Shown here: positions 1-10,705 of the stretch, piece by piece | How the letters are laid out: every line of letters begins with the position of its first letter | Position numbering within the stretch: position 1 is the stretch's first letter | From: Gillisia mitskevichiae | GTDB taxonomy: Bacteria > Bacteroidota > Bacteroidia > Flavobacteriales > Flavobacteriaceae | Direction of reading: 5' to 3' | NCBI RefSeq assembly: GCF_003634585.1 | Contig: NZ_RBLG01000002.1 | Location: forward strand, 744,001-808,000 | Length of the DNA stretch: 64,000 bases | Made by a program: the position numbers and the translations under genes | The notes under the pieces: model-generated | What the model was told of the DNA's origin: nothing | Databases searched by the model: none | Seen by the model: only the letters and a program-made list of their open reading frames with translations

Positions 1-1
1 T

Positions 2-457
2 CAACCAAGTTGGTATAATTTTGAGTATTGTGTAAAGTTGTGTCAAGAAGATCCACCACCTGTTCAAGTTTGTGAAACAGCATTTATGAAAACTGGCACT
101 ACTCTTATTTCAAAATATAATGAAAAGCCTAGTAATAATAATTGGGGTTGGTATTTAGATTCTAATAATATAGCTGCTGATAAATCTAGTGAAGTCTATG
201 AAATTTGGGCCGCTGCAGGACAAAATCTTACAAGCAAAGGATTACTTGTTGGACACGTAGAAGTATTTAAAACTGGACAATATTCGATTACGATGTTAGA
301 CGGATATACCAATCTAGTTTCGCATGTCTATAGAGCAACTTCACTCCCTTCAAAAAGGCAAGCTCCGGGATTATATAAAGAATCAACAATTTTAACAGGG
401 CAACGATTTTACTTAATTATTCATATGGAAGCATGTTGGTACGTAGCTGGAACTTAA
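2..457 (+). CDS. 3' end of an unrecognised Cys-containing protein
   Basis: The reading frame is open from base 2, so the true start lies left of the window; the TTG at 38 is only an internal codon. About 151 residues are visible. They contain four cysteines, a proline cluster near residue 17 of the visible part, and a stretch rich in aromatic residues and beta-type sequence. The protein ends in a valine-alanine-glycine-threonine tail with no anchor motif. I do not recognise the family. The beta-rich look and the cysteines suggest a surface or extracellular protein, but that is inference. A strong intrinsic terminator follows 40 bases downstream, so this is the last gene of its transcript. Confidence 0.6.
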   Translation, partial: QPSWYNFEYCVKLCQEDPPPVQVCETAFMKTGTTLISKYNEKPSNNNWGWYLDSNNIAADKSSEVYEIWAAAGQNLTSKGLLVGHVEVFKTGQYSITMLDGYTNLVSHVYRATSLPSKRQAPGLYKESTILTGQRFYLIIHMEACWYVAGT

Positions 458-498
458 CTATTCCGCTCACTATAAAAAACCTATTTTAACTTTAAATT

Positions 499-523
499 AA
501 AGGAGATGATTTTTCATCTCCTT
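499..523 (+). terminator. Intrinsic terminator after the partial gene
   Basis: An 11-bp perfect stem (AAAGGAGATGA with TCATCTCCTTT) closes a 3-4 nt T-rich loop and is followed by a T-rich stretch. Confidence 0.8.
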
Positions 524-884
524 TGTTTATTTCCAATATACCCAGCATCATCTTTTAATATCACTCACAACATAATACACCAATATTTTAAAAATAGAAA
601 AAAGAAACCTAATCCGGAATTTTAAAAGATAAAAAGGTTACATATCTCTTCAGAAGGTAATTACTGAAATTAGATAAACTGAATCGAAATTGATTTAAAA
701 TACTTAAATTCTGATTATTAGCATATTAAAAGTTATTTTGTAACTTTAAGTCCCTGTGATTTGCCCAACCAGCATTCGCAAATTCTACTCCACTAGTTTA
801 TTAGATCCTCGATCTAAACGTCTGATTTCAATTTATCCTCCCAACTATATTTTAATCAATTAGTACTAATATTAAATTAAAATT
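524..884. other. AT-rich intergenic region with one weak promoter
   Basis: No ORF of note lies here. The best promoter match on the plus strand is TTAG (718-721), a 19-nt spacer and TAACTTTA (741-748). This is two mismatches from the Bacteroidota consensus and would leave a leader of about 130 nt before the gene at 885. Nothing else was recognised. Confidence 0.35.
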
Positions 885-1802
885 ATGAGAACAAATCTAA
901 ATCTTAAATGGTTTTTGGGCATAATGCTTATTAGCCTAAGTTCAATGGTTCTAGGGCAAGAAAATGTAAAACCAAATTTAGCAGACCAACTTCATAAAGA
1001 ATACAAAGACAAGGGAATTGAACAAAGCCTTAAATCCTATGAAAAGTTAAATACAGATAAATCTTATAATGGTTTTGAGGAACCTTTGAATATTCTGGGA
1101 TATACTTTGATGCTCGAAGACCAAGACTTAGATGCAGCAAAAGTAGTGTTCGAAGCTCAAATTAAGGAATATAGTGATGAAGCTAATCCTTACGATTCTT
1201 ATGCAGACCTGTTATTGGAAATGGGAAATAAGGAAGAAGCTAAAAAAAATCTTCTGAAATCTATCGCTTTAACTGAAAACAGCAAAGAAGATCTTGATGT
1301 AGAAATATTTCGAGCTTCTAAAACGAAGCTTGCAAAAATAGAAAACAAGCATAAAAAGTTTGAATTTATGAAAGGTGATTATAATGTTGCTGTTTCTAAC
1401 TATAATGATGATAAGGTAATTAATGAAAATACTTTTCGCAGTTCTTCCAGCTATGATGAAAGCGGAAATATATTAACTATTAACTACTACAACCTGGGAA
1501 ATAGCCCTGTTGGAAAGAGAATTGTAGTTTATGATGCATTAGAAGACACCTACGATATGGCCTTTATTAATCCAACAGATCCCTTTGGCATCAACATTTC
1601 TCACATGAAGGTAAAAGATCTAGGAAATAACAAGGTAGAACTTATGGAAAGCTTTGTAGACAGAAATGGTAAATCTCATAGTGTTCGTCATGAAGTAATG
1701 AAAAATTCAAATAACTCAATAGAATGGGTGGTTTATCAGCAAGAAGATGGATCTGATAAATGGGAAAAAGCAACTGTTCAAAACTATAATAAATCTGAAT
1801 AA
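885..1802 (+). CDS. Secreted TPR-like protein of unknown function
   Basis: A protein of 305 residues with an N-terminal signal peptide: basic start, hydrophobic core at residues 10-23, and a likely signal peptidase I site after the Gly-Gln near residue 25. Residues 60-140 look like two to three tetratricopeptide-type helical hairpins, including a segment rich in Tyr, Ala, Leu and Glu around residues 105-130. The C-terminal 150 residues are beta-rich and resemble the extracellular domains that follow TPRs in flavobacterial proteins. It is probably periplasmic. It is a single-gene unit with a terminator directly after it. No enzymatic motif is visible, so I assign no function. Confidence 0.8.
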   Translation: MRTNLNLKWFLGIMLISLSSMVLGQENVKPNLADQLHKEYKDKGIEQSLKSYEKLNTDKSYNGFEEPLNILGYTLMLEDQDLDAAKVVFEAQIKEYSDEANPYDSYADLLLEMGNKEEAKKNLLKSIALTENSKEDLDVEIFRASKTKLAKIENKHKKFEFMKGDYNVAVSNYNDDKVINENTFRSSSSYDESGNILTINYYNLGNSPVGKRIVVYDALEDTYDMAFINPTDPFGINISHMKVKDLGNNKVELMESFVDRNGKSHSVRHEVMKNSNNSIEWVVYQQEDGSDKWEKATVQNYNKSE

Positions 1803-1827
1803 TTGAATTCAACGATAAAGTAATAGC

Positions 1828-1851
1828 AAAGGAGGCTCATGGGCCTCCTTT
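1828..1851 (+). terminator. Intrinsic terminator
   Basis: A 9-bp stem AAAGGAGGC/GCCTCCTTT with a short loop, followed by TCTTTTT, lies 25 bases after the stop at 1802. Confidence 0.85.
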
Positions 1852-1890
1852 CTTTTTACCATAAAACCCGATAAAAAACAATTTTGTAAT

Positions 1891-1921
1891 TATGTCAATA
1901 CTTTTGGTAATACTATCTTTG
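1891..1921 (+). promoter_or_regulatory. Promoter of pheT
   Basis: The -7 box TATCTTTG (1914-1921) matches TAnnTTTG exactly. A TATG (1891-1894) sits 19 nt upstream as a one-mismatch -33 element. The predicted start near 1926 leaves a leader of about 16 nt before the ATG at 1942. Confidence 0.6.
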
Positions 1922-1941
1922 CAGCCTGAAAAACCTATTCG

Positions 1942-4368
1942 ATGAAAATTTCATATAACTGGCTTAAGCAATTTATCAAACTCCCTAAAAACCCTGAAGA
2001 AACAGGTTATTTATTAACAGATCTAGGTCTGGAGGTTGAAGGCATCAATAATTTTCAAAGTATTAAAGGGGCTTTGGAAGGTATTGTAACTGGGCATGTT
2101 TTAAGTTGTATTCCACATCCAAATGCAGATAGACTACAACTTTGTAAGATAGATGTTGGAAATGGAGAAGCTTTGCAAATAGTTTGTGGTGCACCTAATA
2201 TTGCAGCAGGACAAAATGTGCCGGTTGCTACTGTTGGCACTACACTTTATGACGACAAAGGAGAGGCTTGGGAGATCAAGAAAGGGAAAATAAGAGGAGA
2301 AGCCAGTCATGGTATGGTTTGTTCAGAAAGTGAATTGGGACTAGGAAGTAGCCATGATGGGATCATGGTTCTAAAAGAAGAGCTTAAACCCGGAATGCGA
2401 GTAGCAGAGATCTTTGAAATTGAAAATGATCAAGTATTTGAAATTGGATTAACACCAAATCGTGCCGATGCAATGAGTCACTGGGGAGTTGCCAGAGATT
2501 TAAAAGCCGGTTACCAACAACAAGACCTAAGTTTAGAACTCATAACACCATCTGTAAGTGGTTTTCACGTAGACAGTAGAAGTTTAAGAATACCCATTCA
2601 TGTAGAAAATTCTAATTTGGCACCACGCTATTGTGGTGTTACCATTTCTGGAATCAAGGTTTCAGATTCTCCACAATGGCTTCAAAATAGATTAAAAGCG
2701 ATCGGGATTAATCCCAAGAATAATATAGTAGATGCAACCAACTATGTGATGCATGAATTAGGGCAACCTTTACATGCATTTGATGCTGAAAAGATCGTTG
2801 GAAATGAGATTCATGTAAAAACTGTAGAAGCTGGAACAAAATTCACCACATTAGATGAAGTAGAAAGAGAACTTCATGCGGAAGACCTAATGATCTGTGA
2901 TATAGAAAAACCTTTATGTATAGCCGGAGTTTTTGGAGGAATTGGCAGCGGAGTTTCAGAAAACACCACCAAATTATTTATAGAAAGTGCCTATTTTAAT
3001 CCTGTAAGCGTTAGGAAAACTGCAAAACGTCACGGGTTAAATACCGATGCATCTTTTAGGTTTGAACGTGGTATAGATCCTAACATCACAGAATACGCTC
3101 TTAAAAGAGTTGCTATTTTAATAAAAGAGGTCGCAGGAGGCGAGATCACTAGCGATATAGATGATCTTTATTTTAAAAAGGTAGAGGATTTTCAGGTATT
3201 CTTAACTTTCGAAAAAGTCAATAAACTAATAGGACAAAACTTAGCTGAAGAAACTATCAAGTCTATTTTAGCTTCATTGGAAATTCGGGTGAATAATGTT
3301 ACCGAAACCGGAATGGGGCTTACTATACCTTCTTATAGAGTAGATGTTCAAAGAGAATCTGATGTGATCGAGGAGATATTAAGAGTTTACGGATACAATA
3401 ATATCGAATCTGGAACTAAGCTTAATGCCTCTATAGCAAATTCAGGAAAATTTGAAGATTATAAGCTTCAAAATCTTATTGCTAATCAGTTGGTAGGACA
3501 AGGTTTCTTTGAGACAATGGCAAATTCTTTAACTACGCCAACATATATTAAATTATCTGAACAGCTACATGAAGAACAAAATGTGGTAATGCTGAATCCT
3601 TTAAGCCAGGATCTTTCTGTAATGAGGCAATCTTTGCTTTTTTCTGGCTTAGAAGCTGTTAGTTACAACATTAATAGAAAGCAGGCAGATCTAAAATTAT
3701 TTGAATTTGGTAAAACCTACCATAATTACGAAAGCGGAAGAATAGAAAATAAACATCTTAGCCTTTTTGTTACTGGTAATAAATTTTCTGAAAGCTGGAA
3801 TACTGCTAATAGTAATGGGAATTTCTTTTACACTAAAGGAAGCATCGAACGTATATTGGAAAGATTAGGTATAAATTCCATTAAAACAGGAGAAGTAAAA
3901 TCTGATGTTTTTTCTGAAGGGATCTCTATAAGTTCTGGAAAAGCAAAATTGGTAGAATTTGGGGTGATCAAGAAATCTATCTTGAAACACTTTGGAATTC
4001 AGCAAGAGGTTTTATTTGCAGATTTCAACTGGGACTTGGTCCAAGAAACCGCCAAAAATCAGAAAACAAAATTTACAGCTATACCAAAATTTCCTGCGGT
4101 TCGTAGAGATTTCGCATTACTAATAGATAATGCTGTTAATTATAAACAAATTGAAGATATAGCAAAGCAAACAGAAAAACGCCTGTTACAATCGGTGAAT
4201 TTGTTTGATGTTTATCAAGGAGACAAATTACCTGAAGGTAAAAAAAGTTATGCCGTAAGCTTTAAGTTTCAAGACGAAAACAATACGCTTACAGATAAAC
4301 AAGTAGATAAGATCATGAATAAATTACAGCACCGCTTTGAGCAAGAACTTCAGGCAGAGTTAAGATAA
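1942..4368 (+). CDS. pheT: Phenylalanine--tRNA ligase beta subunit
   Basis: Beta chain of the alpha2-beta2 cytoplasmic phenylalanyl-tRNA synthetase, which charges tRNA-Phe. At 808 residues it has the normal bacterial length. In order it shows the EMAP-like tRNA-binding domain (about 40-150), the B3/B4 editing domain (about 210-390, with the GIDPN motif after FRFERG), a B5 domain (about 400-475), the catalytic-like core, and a C-terminal anticodon-binding FDX-ACB domain (about 715-808, around FPAVRRDFAL). The gene stands alone: pheS is not in the window, as is usual in Flavobacteriia. A near-consensus promoter lies directly upstream and a strong terminator directly downstream. Confidence 0.98.
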   Translation: MKISYNWLKQFIKLPKNPEETGYLLTDLGLEVEGINNFQSIKGALEGIVTGHVLSCIPHPNADRLQLCKIDVGNGEALQIVCGAPNIAAGQNVPVATVGTTLYDDKGEAWEIKKGKIRGEASHGMVCSESELGLGSSHDGIMVLKEELKPGMRVAEIFEIENDQVFEIGLTPNRADAMSHWGVARDLKAGYQQQDLSLELITPSVSGFHVDSRSLRIPIHVENSNLAPRYCGVTISGIKVSDSPQWLQNRLKAIGINPKNNIVDATNYVMHELGQPLHAFDAEKIVGNEIHVKTVEAGTKFTTLDEVERELHAEDLMICDIEKPLCIAGVFGGIGSGVSENTTKLFIESAYFNPVSVRKTAKRHGLNTDASFRFERGIDPNITEYALKRVAILIKEVAGGEITSDIDDLYFKKVEDFQVFLTFEKVNKLIGQNLAEETIKSILASLEIRVNNVTETGMGLTIPSYRVDVQRESDVIEEILRVYGYNNIESGTKLNASIANSGKFEDYKLQNLIANQLVGQGFFETMANSLTTPTYIKLSEQLHEEQNVVMLNPLSQDLSVMRQSLLFSGLEAVSYNINRKQADLKLFEFGKTYHNYESGRIENKHLSLFVTGNKFSESWNTANSNGNFFYTKGSIERILERLGINSIKTGEVKSDVFSEGISISSGKAKLVEFGVIKKSILKHFGIQQEVLFADFNWDLVQETAKNQKTKFTAIPKFPAVRRDFALLIDNAVNYKQIEDIAKQTEKRLLQSVNLFDVYQGDKLPEGKKSYAVSFKFQDENNTLTDKQVDKIMNKLQHRFEQELQAELR

Positions 4369-4387
4369 ATTCTAAAATCATTATTTT

Positions 4388-4429
4388 TTAAAAAGCGTCT
4401 TTTTCAATATAGAAAAAGACGCTTTTTTT
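4388..4429 (+). terminator. Intrinsic terminator of pheT
   Basis: A long perfect stem (AAAAAAGCGTCTTTTTC with its complement) closes a 6-nt loop and ends in a T run, 20 bases after the pheT stop. Confidence 0.92.
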
Positions 4430-4527
4430 ATGTGTTAAAAATTCAGATCTTAGAAGTATTCAACAAATATTAAAATTTAAATAAGCGTTGATAATTCAGT
4501 ATCAAATAGTTAAATTAGATACAGCTA

Positions 4528-5259
4528 ATGATTAAGAAGATGGAACTACATGGCACTCATATCCCAGATAAAATTCTTGAAAGTAGAAATAAAAGAATAT
4601 CTGAAGATGTTTTAATGAAAGAAGTACAAGAGATCTTCGAGCAAGAAAAGCGTAAAGAGGATCTAATTTTAAAAAACATCAAGAAAGGAATCGATATTGA
4701 ATCTAATTCATTAATAATCGATTTTCTAGAAACTTCAAAAATTTATCATCTCTCAGATATTGAAAAGACCTGTATAGATTACAGGCTGCGATTTTTAAGT
4801 TCTACGTACTATAAAGCGCAACTTCCTTATGAAGCGATCTCTAAAATAAAACACTTAGAAAAATTACATGATACAAAGCTGGAGGGTTTTAAGATCATGG
4901 CTCCAGCAAAGCTTTTTAAATTAGAGAATGCAGACGATCCGTTATTATTTGCTCCAATAGGAAATCAATATTACTATTTAATCCATTCCTGGGGGAAAGA
5001 TCTACATCCTTTTAGAAAAATAATGATGTGGCCTTTTAAGCAATTGGAAAACTTTATACTGCTTTTATTAGTAGTTAGTCTATTTCTTACCGCTCTTGTA
5101 CCCCAAGGAATGTTTAGTCCGAAATATACGACTATGGAATTCTTGATGATCTTTATATTTATGTTTAAATGGATTGCCGGAATGGCCTTATTCTATGGTA
5201 TTAAAAAAGGCAAGAATTTTAGTGAGGCCATTTGGAGCAGTAAATTTTATAATGCTTGA
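4528..5259 (+). CDS. Conserved-type membrane protein, two C-terminal helices
   Basis: A protein of 243 residues. Residues 1-165 are soluble, charged and mostly helical, rich in Lys and Glu. Two hydrophobic helices follow, at about 170-190 and 203-226, ending in a short basic tail. The topology suggests a cytoplasmic N-terminal domain tethered to the inner membrane. I do not recognise the family and see no catalytic motif. The start at 4528 is supported by a weak promoter ending at 4518 (GTTG, 20-nt spacer, TAAATTAG); a second Met four codons in (4540) is an alternative. It precedes two small genes in the same direction. Confidence 0.75.
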   Translation: MIKKMELHGTHIPDKILESRNKRISEDVLMKEVQEIFEQEKRKEDLILKNIKKGIDIESNSLIIDFLETSKIYHLSDIEKTCIDYRLRFLSSTYYKAQLPYEAISKIKHLEKLHDTKLEGFKIMAPAKLFKLENADDPLLFAPIGNQYYYLIHSWGKDLHPFRKIMMWPFKQLENFILLLLVVSLFLTALVPQGMFSPKYTTMEFLMIFIFMFKWIAGMALFYGIKKGKNFSEAIWSSKFYNA

Positions 5260-5331
5260 TACATAAAAAGGTTCAAATTTGAAATTATTAAAATTTCTAT
5301 AGCTAACTTAGTTTTTCTAAATATTACAACA

Positions 5332-5580
5332 ATGAGTGAAGATCAAGGTTATGAACATGTTTATACTGGACCCGAAACCAACGTCCAATATTTACAGGAA
5401 ATCTTTAATGAAAAAGGTTTATCCAATATGGTGAAAAATGATTTCGACTCTGGCTTAAGAGCTGGATTCGGCGGAGGTTTACCGGGTCAGGTTCAATTAT
5501 TTGTGATCGGTTCACATTTAAAAGAAGCCCTAGAGATTGCGAAGTCCACATTCCCAAAAGATTTTAAAGATGGAGAATAG
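5332..5580 (+). CDS. DUF2007-type putative signal-transducing protein
   Basis: An 82-residue cytoplasmic protein. The order is beta-strand, then helix, then a Gly-rich turn (around GFGGGLPG), then a strand and a helix with alanines. This fits the DUF2007 small ferredoxin-like domain, often labelled putative signal-transducing protein. Its biochemical role is unknown. The final 11 bases overlap the start of the next gene, so the two are translationally coupled. Confidence 0.75.
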   Translation: MSEDQGYEHVYTGPETNVQYLQEIFNEKGLSNMVKNDFDSGLRAGFGGGLPGQVQLFVIGSHLKEALEIAKSTFPKDFKDGE

Positions 5581-5767
5581 TGTCCCCCAAAAAAGAAATA
5601 TCTGGCACCTAGTATTAGGAATTCTATTTTTTATTTATGGATGTTACAAATTATATTCAAACACCACTACTACTGAAGATGAAACCACTTTTGGTTATGT
5701 GATAGCAATAGGCTTTATAGCTTTTGGGATTTACGATCTCTATAAATATTACAAAGGCATGAAATAA
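5570..5767 (+). CDS. Small two-helix membrane protein
   Basis: A protein of 65 residues starting at the ATG at 5570, inside the end of the upstream DUF2007 gene (11-base overlap, different frame). Two hydrophobic helices (about residues 10-26 and 40-54) are joined by a Thr-rich, acidic loop, and the tail is basic with several tyrosines. A longer frame starting at 5537 is possible, but the 11 added residues are unlike a membrane protein N terminus. Function unknown. The coupling suggests it works with, or anchors, the DUF2007 protein (inference). Confidence 0.65.
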   Translation: MENSVPQKRNIWHLVLGILFFIYGCYKLYSNTTTTEDETTFGYVIAIGFIAFGIYDLYKYYKGMK

Positions 5768-5804
5768 AAAAAGCCCAAAAAACTAAGTTTTTTGGGCTTT
5801 TTTA
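5767..5804. terminator. Bidirectional intrinsic terminator
   Basis: A 17-bp perfect stem (AAAAAAGCCCAAAAAAC with its complement) closes a 3-nt loop. A/T runs on both sides let it serve the small membrane gene on the plus strand and the ABC-F gene on the minus strand. Confidence 0.9.
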
Positions 5805-5822
5805 TAATTTTATAATCTATAA

Positions 5823-7457
<1,635 letters not shown>

Positions 7458-7484
7458 CTAGTGTTTTCTTCCTGTAAATTTTTG

Positions 7485-7515
7485 CAAAAATAACCATTAT
7501 TGTCCACGTGATAAA
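7485..7515 (-). promoter_or_regulatory. Promoter of the ABC-F gene
   Basis: On the minus strand, TTTA (7515-7512), an exact 19-nt spacer and TATTTTTG (7492-7485) match the Bacteroidota consensus with one mismatch in -33. The predicted leader is about 26 nt. Confidence 0.6.
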
Positions 7516-7577
7516 ACATTAACGTTTTAATTAATCCTTTTAACGAGGGCTTAACATGAAGCTGATTTTTCAAAATA

Positions 7578-7585
7578 TATATTTG
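7578..7585 (+). promoter_or_regulatory. Possible -7 box of the TlpA-like lipoprotein gene
   Basis: TATATTTG fits TAnnTTTG exactly, but the matching -33 position (CATG, 7555-7558) is poor. The predicted leader is about 47 nt. Confidence 0.35.
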
Positions 7586-7636
7586 TTGCAATACGTACAT
7601 TATTTAGATGACTAGAACAAGCAAGAATTACCCCAA

Positions 7637-9058
7637 ATGAAATTAAAATTAACTTTATTACTAATTGCTACCCTATTTTTAATCTCTTGCGGCAAAGAAA
7701 ATAAAACCTCTAACGACGTTTTTATTAAAGGACAAATAGCAAATCCAAGCAGTAAGTATGTTGTTATTTCTAAGAATAGTATAAATATTGATACTTTACT
7801 TTTGGATAGTAATAATAGATTTGAAGGTTCCCTTAAGAATATAGAAGCTGGCTTATATGTTTTTAGACACCCTCCCGAAAATCAGATAATTTATTTGGAA
7901 CCTGGGGATAGTACTTTAGTTTGGCTTAACACTCTTGAGTTTGATGAGTCTTTAAACTTCAGCGGAAAAGGTTCAGAAAAAAGCAACTTCCTTACAGAAC
8001 TTTATTTATTGAATCAGCAAGACAACGATCTTATTTTATCTTATTACAAATCTGATCCATCTGAATTCGCTAAAAAAACAGATTCTATTCGAGACAATAG
8101 AAAACAAAAACTAATTGCTCTAGAAGAAAAAAAGGAAATTTCTCAAGATTTTTATAAAATCGCAAACTCTATTATTAACTATGAATATTATGATCTTAGA
8201 GAACGTTACGCGTTTTTAATAAGAAAGTATAATCAAAGTTTAGTAAATAAGATCCCTTCCAATTTTCATGACTATAGAAAAGATGTTTCCTTTAATAATA
8301 CTATTCTTGAAGATTCTTATGTGTATTTAAATTTTATTGATGATTTTTTGAAAACAAAATCTTTAGAAAATTGCGCTAAGAACAAAACCAGCAATAAGGA
8401 TTGTACAAATTTAAATAGTTTCGAAAATATAAGAGCTCGTATAGTCTTATTAGATTCCATAATTCAGAATAAGAATATAAAAAATACATTTTTAGGCAGA
8501 TTAGCCTCACAAGGGATCATTTATTCTCAAAAAGAAGAAAATGTAGATCAGATCTTGGATTTATTAAAAAAAATGAATTATTCTGGCAATATGCAGCAAG
8601 GAATAGCCCAAATGGCTAAGATCCAGTCAGATTTCCTTCCCGGGCACACACTTGGCGAAAGAATTTATATAAATACAAAGAAAGATTCTGTTAAGCTTAA
8701 AAACTTCTCAAGCAAGCCAATGATCTCTTATAGATGGATGAGCTCTTCCCCTTCACATTATAAGTGGCAACAAGAAATTATTAAAAATTTACAATTTAAA
8801 TATCCAGAAGTAGCATTTATAGGGCTTAATCTGGATATGGGAGATTCAGATAAATGGTTGGAAGTTATTAAAAACAATTCTTTAGACCCTAAATTGCAGT
8901 TTCAAGCTACCAAAATTCGGGTTGATGAAGATCTACTTAAAAATTATTTGAACAAACTCATCTTTATGGATTCTAAGGGAAATATTATGAGAGGAGATCT
9001 TCAAATAAATACTCCAGATCTAGAAAATAAGATCTTGGAATTTATTAGCCAACGTTAA
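7637..9058 (+). CDS. TlpA/thioredoxin-like lipoprotein lacking the CxxC motif
   Basis: A 473-residue lipoprotein with a lipobox ending at Cys18 (LISC). Residues 25-110 form a beta-rich N-terminal domain like the DUF4369 or carbohydrate-like domains that precede thioredoxin folds in Bacteroidota. A long helical middle region follows (110-330). The C-terminal part (about 340-473) has the thioredoxin order: a strand, the position of WCxxC occupied here by a Met-Ser-Ser-Ser-Pro-Ser stretch, then AFIGLNLD, a cis-Pro-like region and a final helix. With no redox cysteines it cannot be a disulfide oxidoreductase of the usual kind. It may be a binding or scaffold variant (inference). Likely outer-membrane or periplasm attached. 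Confidence 0.75.
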   Translation: MKLKLTLLLIATLFLISCGKENKTSNDVFIKGQIANPSSKYVVISKNSINIDTLLLDSNNRFEGSLKNIEAGLYVFRHPPENQIIYLEPGDSTLVWLNTLEFDESLNFSGKGSEKSNFLTELYLLNQQDNDLILSYYKSDPSEFAKKTDSIRDNRKQKLIALEEKKEISQDFYKIANSIINYEYYDLRERYAFLIRKYNQSLVNKIPSNFHDYRKDVSFNNTILEDSYVYLNFIDDFLKTKSLENCAKNKTSNKDCTNLNSFENIRARIVLLDSIIQNKNIKNTFLGRLASQGIIYSQKEENVDQILDLLKKMNYSGNMQQGIAQMAKIQSDFLPGHTLGERIYINTKKDSVKLKNFSSKPMISYRWMSSSPSHYKWQQEIIKNLQFKYPEVAFIGLNLDMGDSDKWLEVIKNNSLDPKLQFQATKIRVDEDLLKNYLNKLIFMDSKGNIMRGDLQINTPDLENKILEFISQR

Positions 9059-9085
9059 TAATTTTCTGAGAAAAAAGAAATAAAA

Positions 9086-9117
9086 AAAAGCCTGATCATT
9101 AACTTGATCAGGCTTTT
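9086..9117. terminator. Bidirectional intrinsic terminator
   Basis: A 13-bp stem AAAAGCCTGATCA/TGATCAGGCTTTT with a 6-nt loop lies between two convergent genes. Confidence 0.9.
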
Positions 9118-9140
9118 GTAATATTATGATATGCTTAAAA

Positions 9141-9794
9141 TTAATTTCCTTTATTATAATCTTCAAGGAATTTAGCTAAGCCAATATCTGTAAGTGGGTG
9201 CTTTAAAAGCCCTTCAATAGAAGACAATGGCCCCGTCATAACATCTGCACCAAGTTTGGCGCAATCAATAACATGCATAGTATGTCTAACAGAAGCTGCC
9301 AAAATTTGAGTCTCAAATTCGTAGTTGTCATAGATCAATCTTATTTCAGAAATAAGATTTAAACCATCTGTAGAAATATCATCTAATCTTCCAATAAAAG
9401 GAGATACATAAGTTGCTCCTGCCTTTGCAGCTAATAAAGCTTGCCCTGCAGAAAATACCAAGGTGCAATTTGTTTTAATCCCTTTATCGCTAAAATATTT
9501 TATAGCTTTAATTCCATCTTTTATCATAGGAACTTTAACAATGATCTGCTCATGCAGTTCTGCCAACTCTTCACCTTCTCTTATAATTCCTTCATAATCT
9601 GTAGAAATAACTTCTGCACTTACATCACCATCTACAATATCACATATCTTTCTATAGTGCTTAAAAATATTATCCTTCCCAGTAATCCCTTCTTTAGCCA
9701 TAAGAGACGGATTTGTAGTTACTCCATCTAAAACCCCTAGATCTTGAGCTTCTCTTATTTGATCAAGGTTTGCAGTATCAATAAAAAATTTCAT
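9141..9794 (-). CDS. tal: Transaldolase (TalC-type)
   Basis: A 217-residue cytoplasmic enzyme of the small decameric transaldolase / fructose-6-phosphate aldolase family, linking the pentose phosphate pathway to glycolysis. The Schiff-base lysine is Lys87 in VKVPM. Subtype-deciding residues point to true transaldolase rather than fructose-6-phosphate aldolase: Glu61 (SAEV) where FSA has Gln, and Phe133 (SPFIGR) where FSA has Tyr. TTNPS (about 26-30) and the FSAGQA motif are intact. It is a monocistronic minus-strand gene. A perfect -7 box (TAATTTTG on the minus strand, 9845-9838) would give a leader of about 40 nt. The terminator is shared with the convergent lipoprotein gene. Confidence 0.93.
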   Translation of the reverse strand: MKFFIDTANLDQIREAQDLGVLDGVTTNPSLMAKEGITGKDNIFKHYRKICDIVDGDVSAEVISTDYEGIIREGEELAELHEQIIVKVPMIKDGIKAIKYFSDKGIKTNCTLVFSAGQALLAAKAGATYVSPFIGRLDDISTDGLNLISEIRLIYDNYEFETQILAASVRHTMHVIDCAKLGADVMTGPLSSIEGLLKHPLTDIGLAKFLEDYNKGN

Positions 9795-9842
9795 AGTGTT
9801 GTGTTTATATAAGTTTAATTCTAGTTTTTTAGCAATGCAAAA

Positions 9843-10661
9843 TTACAATTTATAATGCTTTAGCAAGATCTTCTCGTATAATTTGTCTGGAAGAATCCGT
9901 TTTAAAGCAATGGAGAATTTTTGTAATGGTTCTCCAACTTTATAATGCCCTCTAGGCTTAGGTGTATTAATAATTTTGTAGATCATTTTAGCCATAAGCT
10001 GTGGATCTTTACCTTCATCTACATGCTTATTCATTATATCAAGCGTATTCTGATAGGCTTTTTTGTAAGGTGAAGTTTCTAGTACTGGAGCATGATATCT
10101 ACCAGCAGCAATATTGGTTGCAAAATCGCCGGGAGCCACATTGGTCATTTGAATATTAAAACCCTTTAGCTCCATTCTAAAAGCTTCTGTAGTTAATTCT
10201 AAGGCTCCTTTAGTAGCAGAATAAATTCCGCGATAAGGCAATCCCATATACCCAGCAATAGAGGTAATATTTATAACAAGACCTCCTCCCTGCCCTCGCA
10301 TATGTGGCAATACGGCTTTAGTAACATTCAGCGGACCAAAATAATTGGTGTCAAATGCCTTTTTGATCTCTTCTTGAGGAGTTTCTTCAATAGGACCAGT
10401 GATCCCGATCCCTGCATTATTAATTAGAACATCAATTTTTCCTTCTTTAGCGATCAATTGAGAAATTGCCGAAATGATCGTTTCATTCTTAGTAACATCT
10501 AATGCTATAAGAGGAAAAGAGGATGAATTATTTGGATTTGGATTTCTACTTGTTCCGTAGACCTTAAATTTTTTGGACATCAAGAATTCTCCTATGGATT
10601 TTCCAATTCCGGAAGAGCCTCCTGTAATAAGAACAACGTGTGGGGAAGTATCTGTTTTCAT
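9843..10661 (-). CDS. Short-chain dehydrogenase/reductase
   Basis: A classical SDR of about 272 residues. The Rossmann P-site TGGSSGIG lies near residues 13-20, NNAG near 85, the catalytic Ser in NITSIAG, and YSATK carries the catalytic Tyr and Lys. The substrate is unknown; the C-terminal extension fits the family of membrane-lipid or steroid-like reductases, but this is not decisive. I use the Met at 10661: a longer frame to 10724 would run into the SRP RNA transcript and adds a hydrophobic stretch unlike an SDR N terminus. It lies directly downstream of the SRP RNA on the same strand and may be co-transcribed with it. Confidence 0.88.
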   Translation of the reverse strand: MKTDTSPHVVLITGGSSGIGKSIGEFLMSKKFKVYGTSRNPNPNNSSSFPLIALDVTKNETIISAISQLIAKEGKIDVLINNAGIGITGPIEETPQEEIKKAFDTNYFGPLNVTKAVLPHMRGQGGGLVINITSIAGYMGLPYRGIYSATKGALELTTEAFRMELKGFNIQMTNVAPGDFATNIAAGRYHAPVLETSPYKKAYQNTLDIMNKHVDEGKDPQLMAKMIYKIINTPKPRGHYKVGEPLQKFSIALKRILPDKLYEKILLKHYKL

Positions 10662-10705
10662 GATCACAAAGATGCGATAAAATTTAAATATCAGATACAA
10701 AAAAT

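Noticed and set aside
5537-5569. Longer start of the small two-helix membrane protein
   Set aside because: The extra 11 residues are polar and lie inside the upstream gene; the Met at 5570 gives a typical membrane-protein N terminus.
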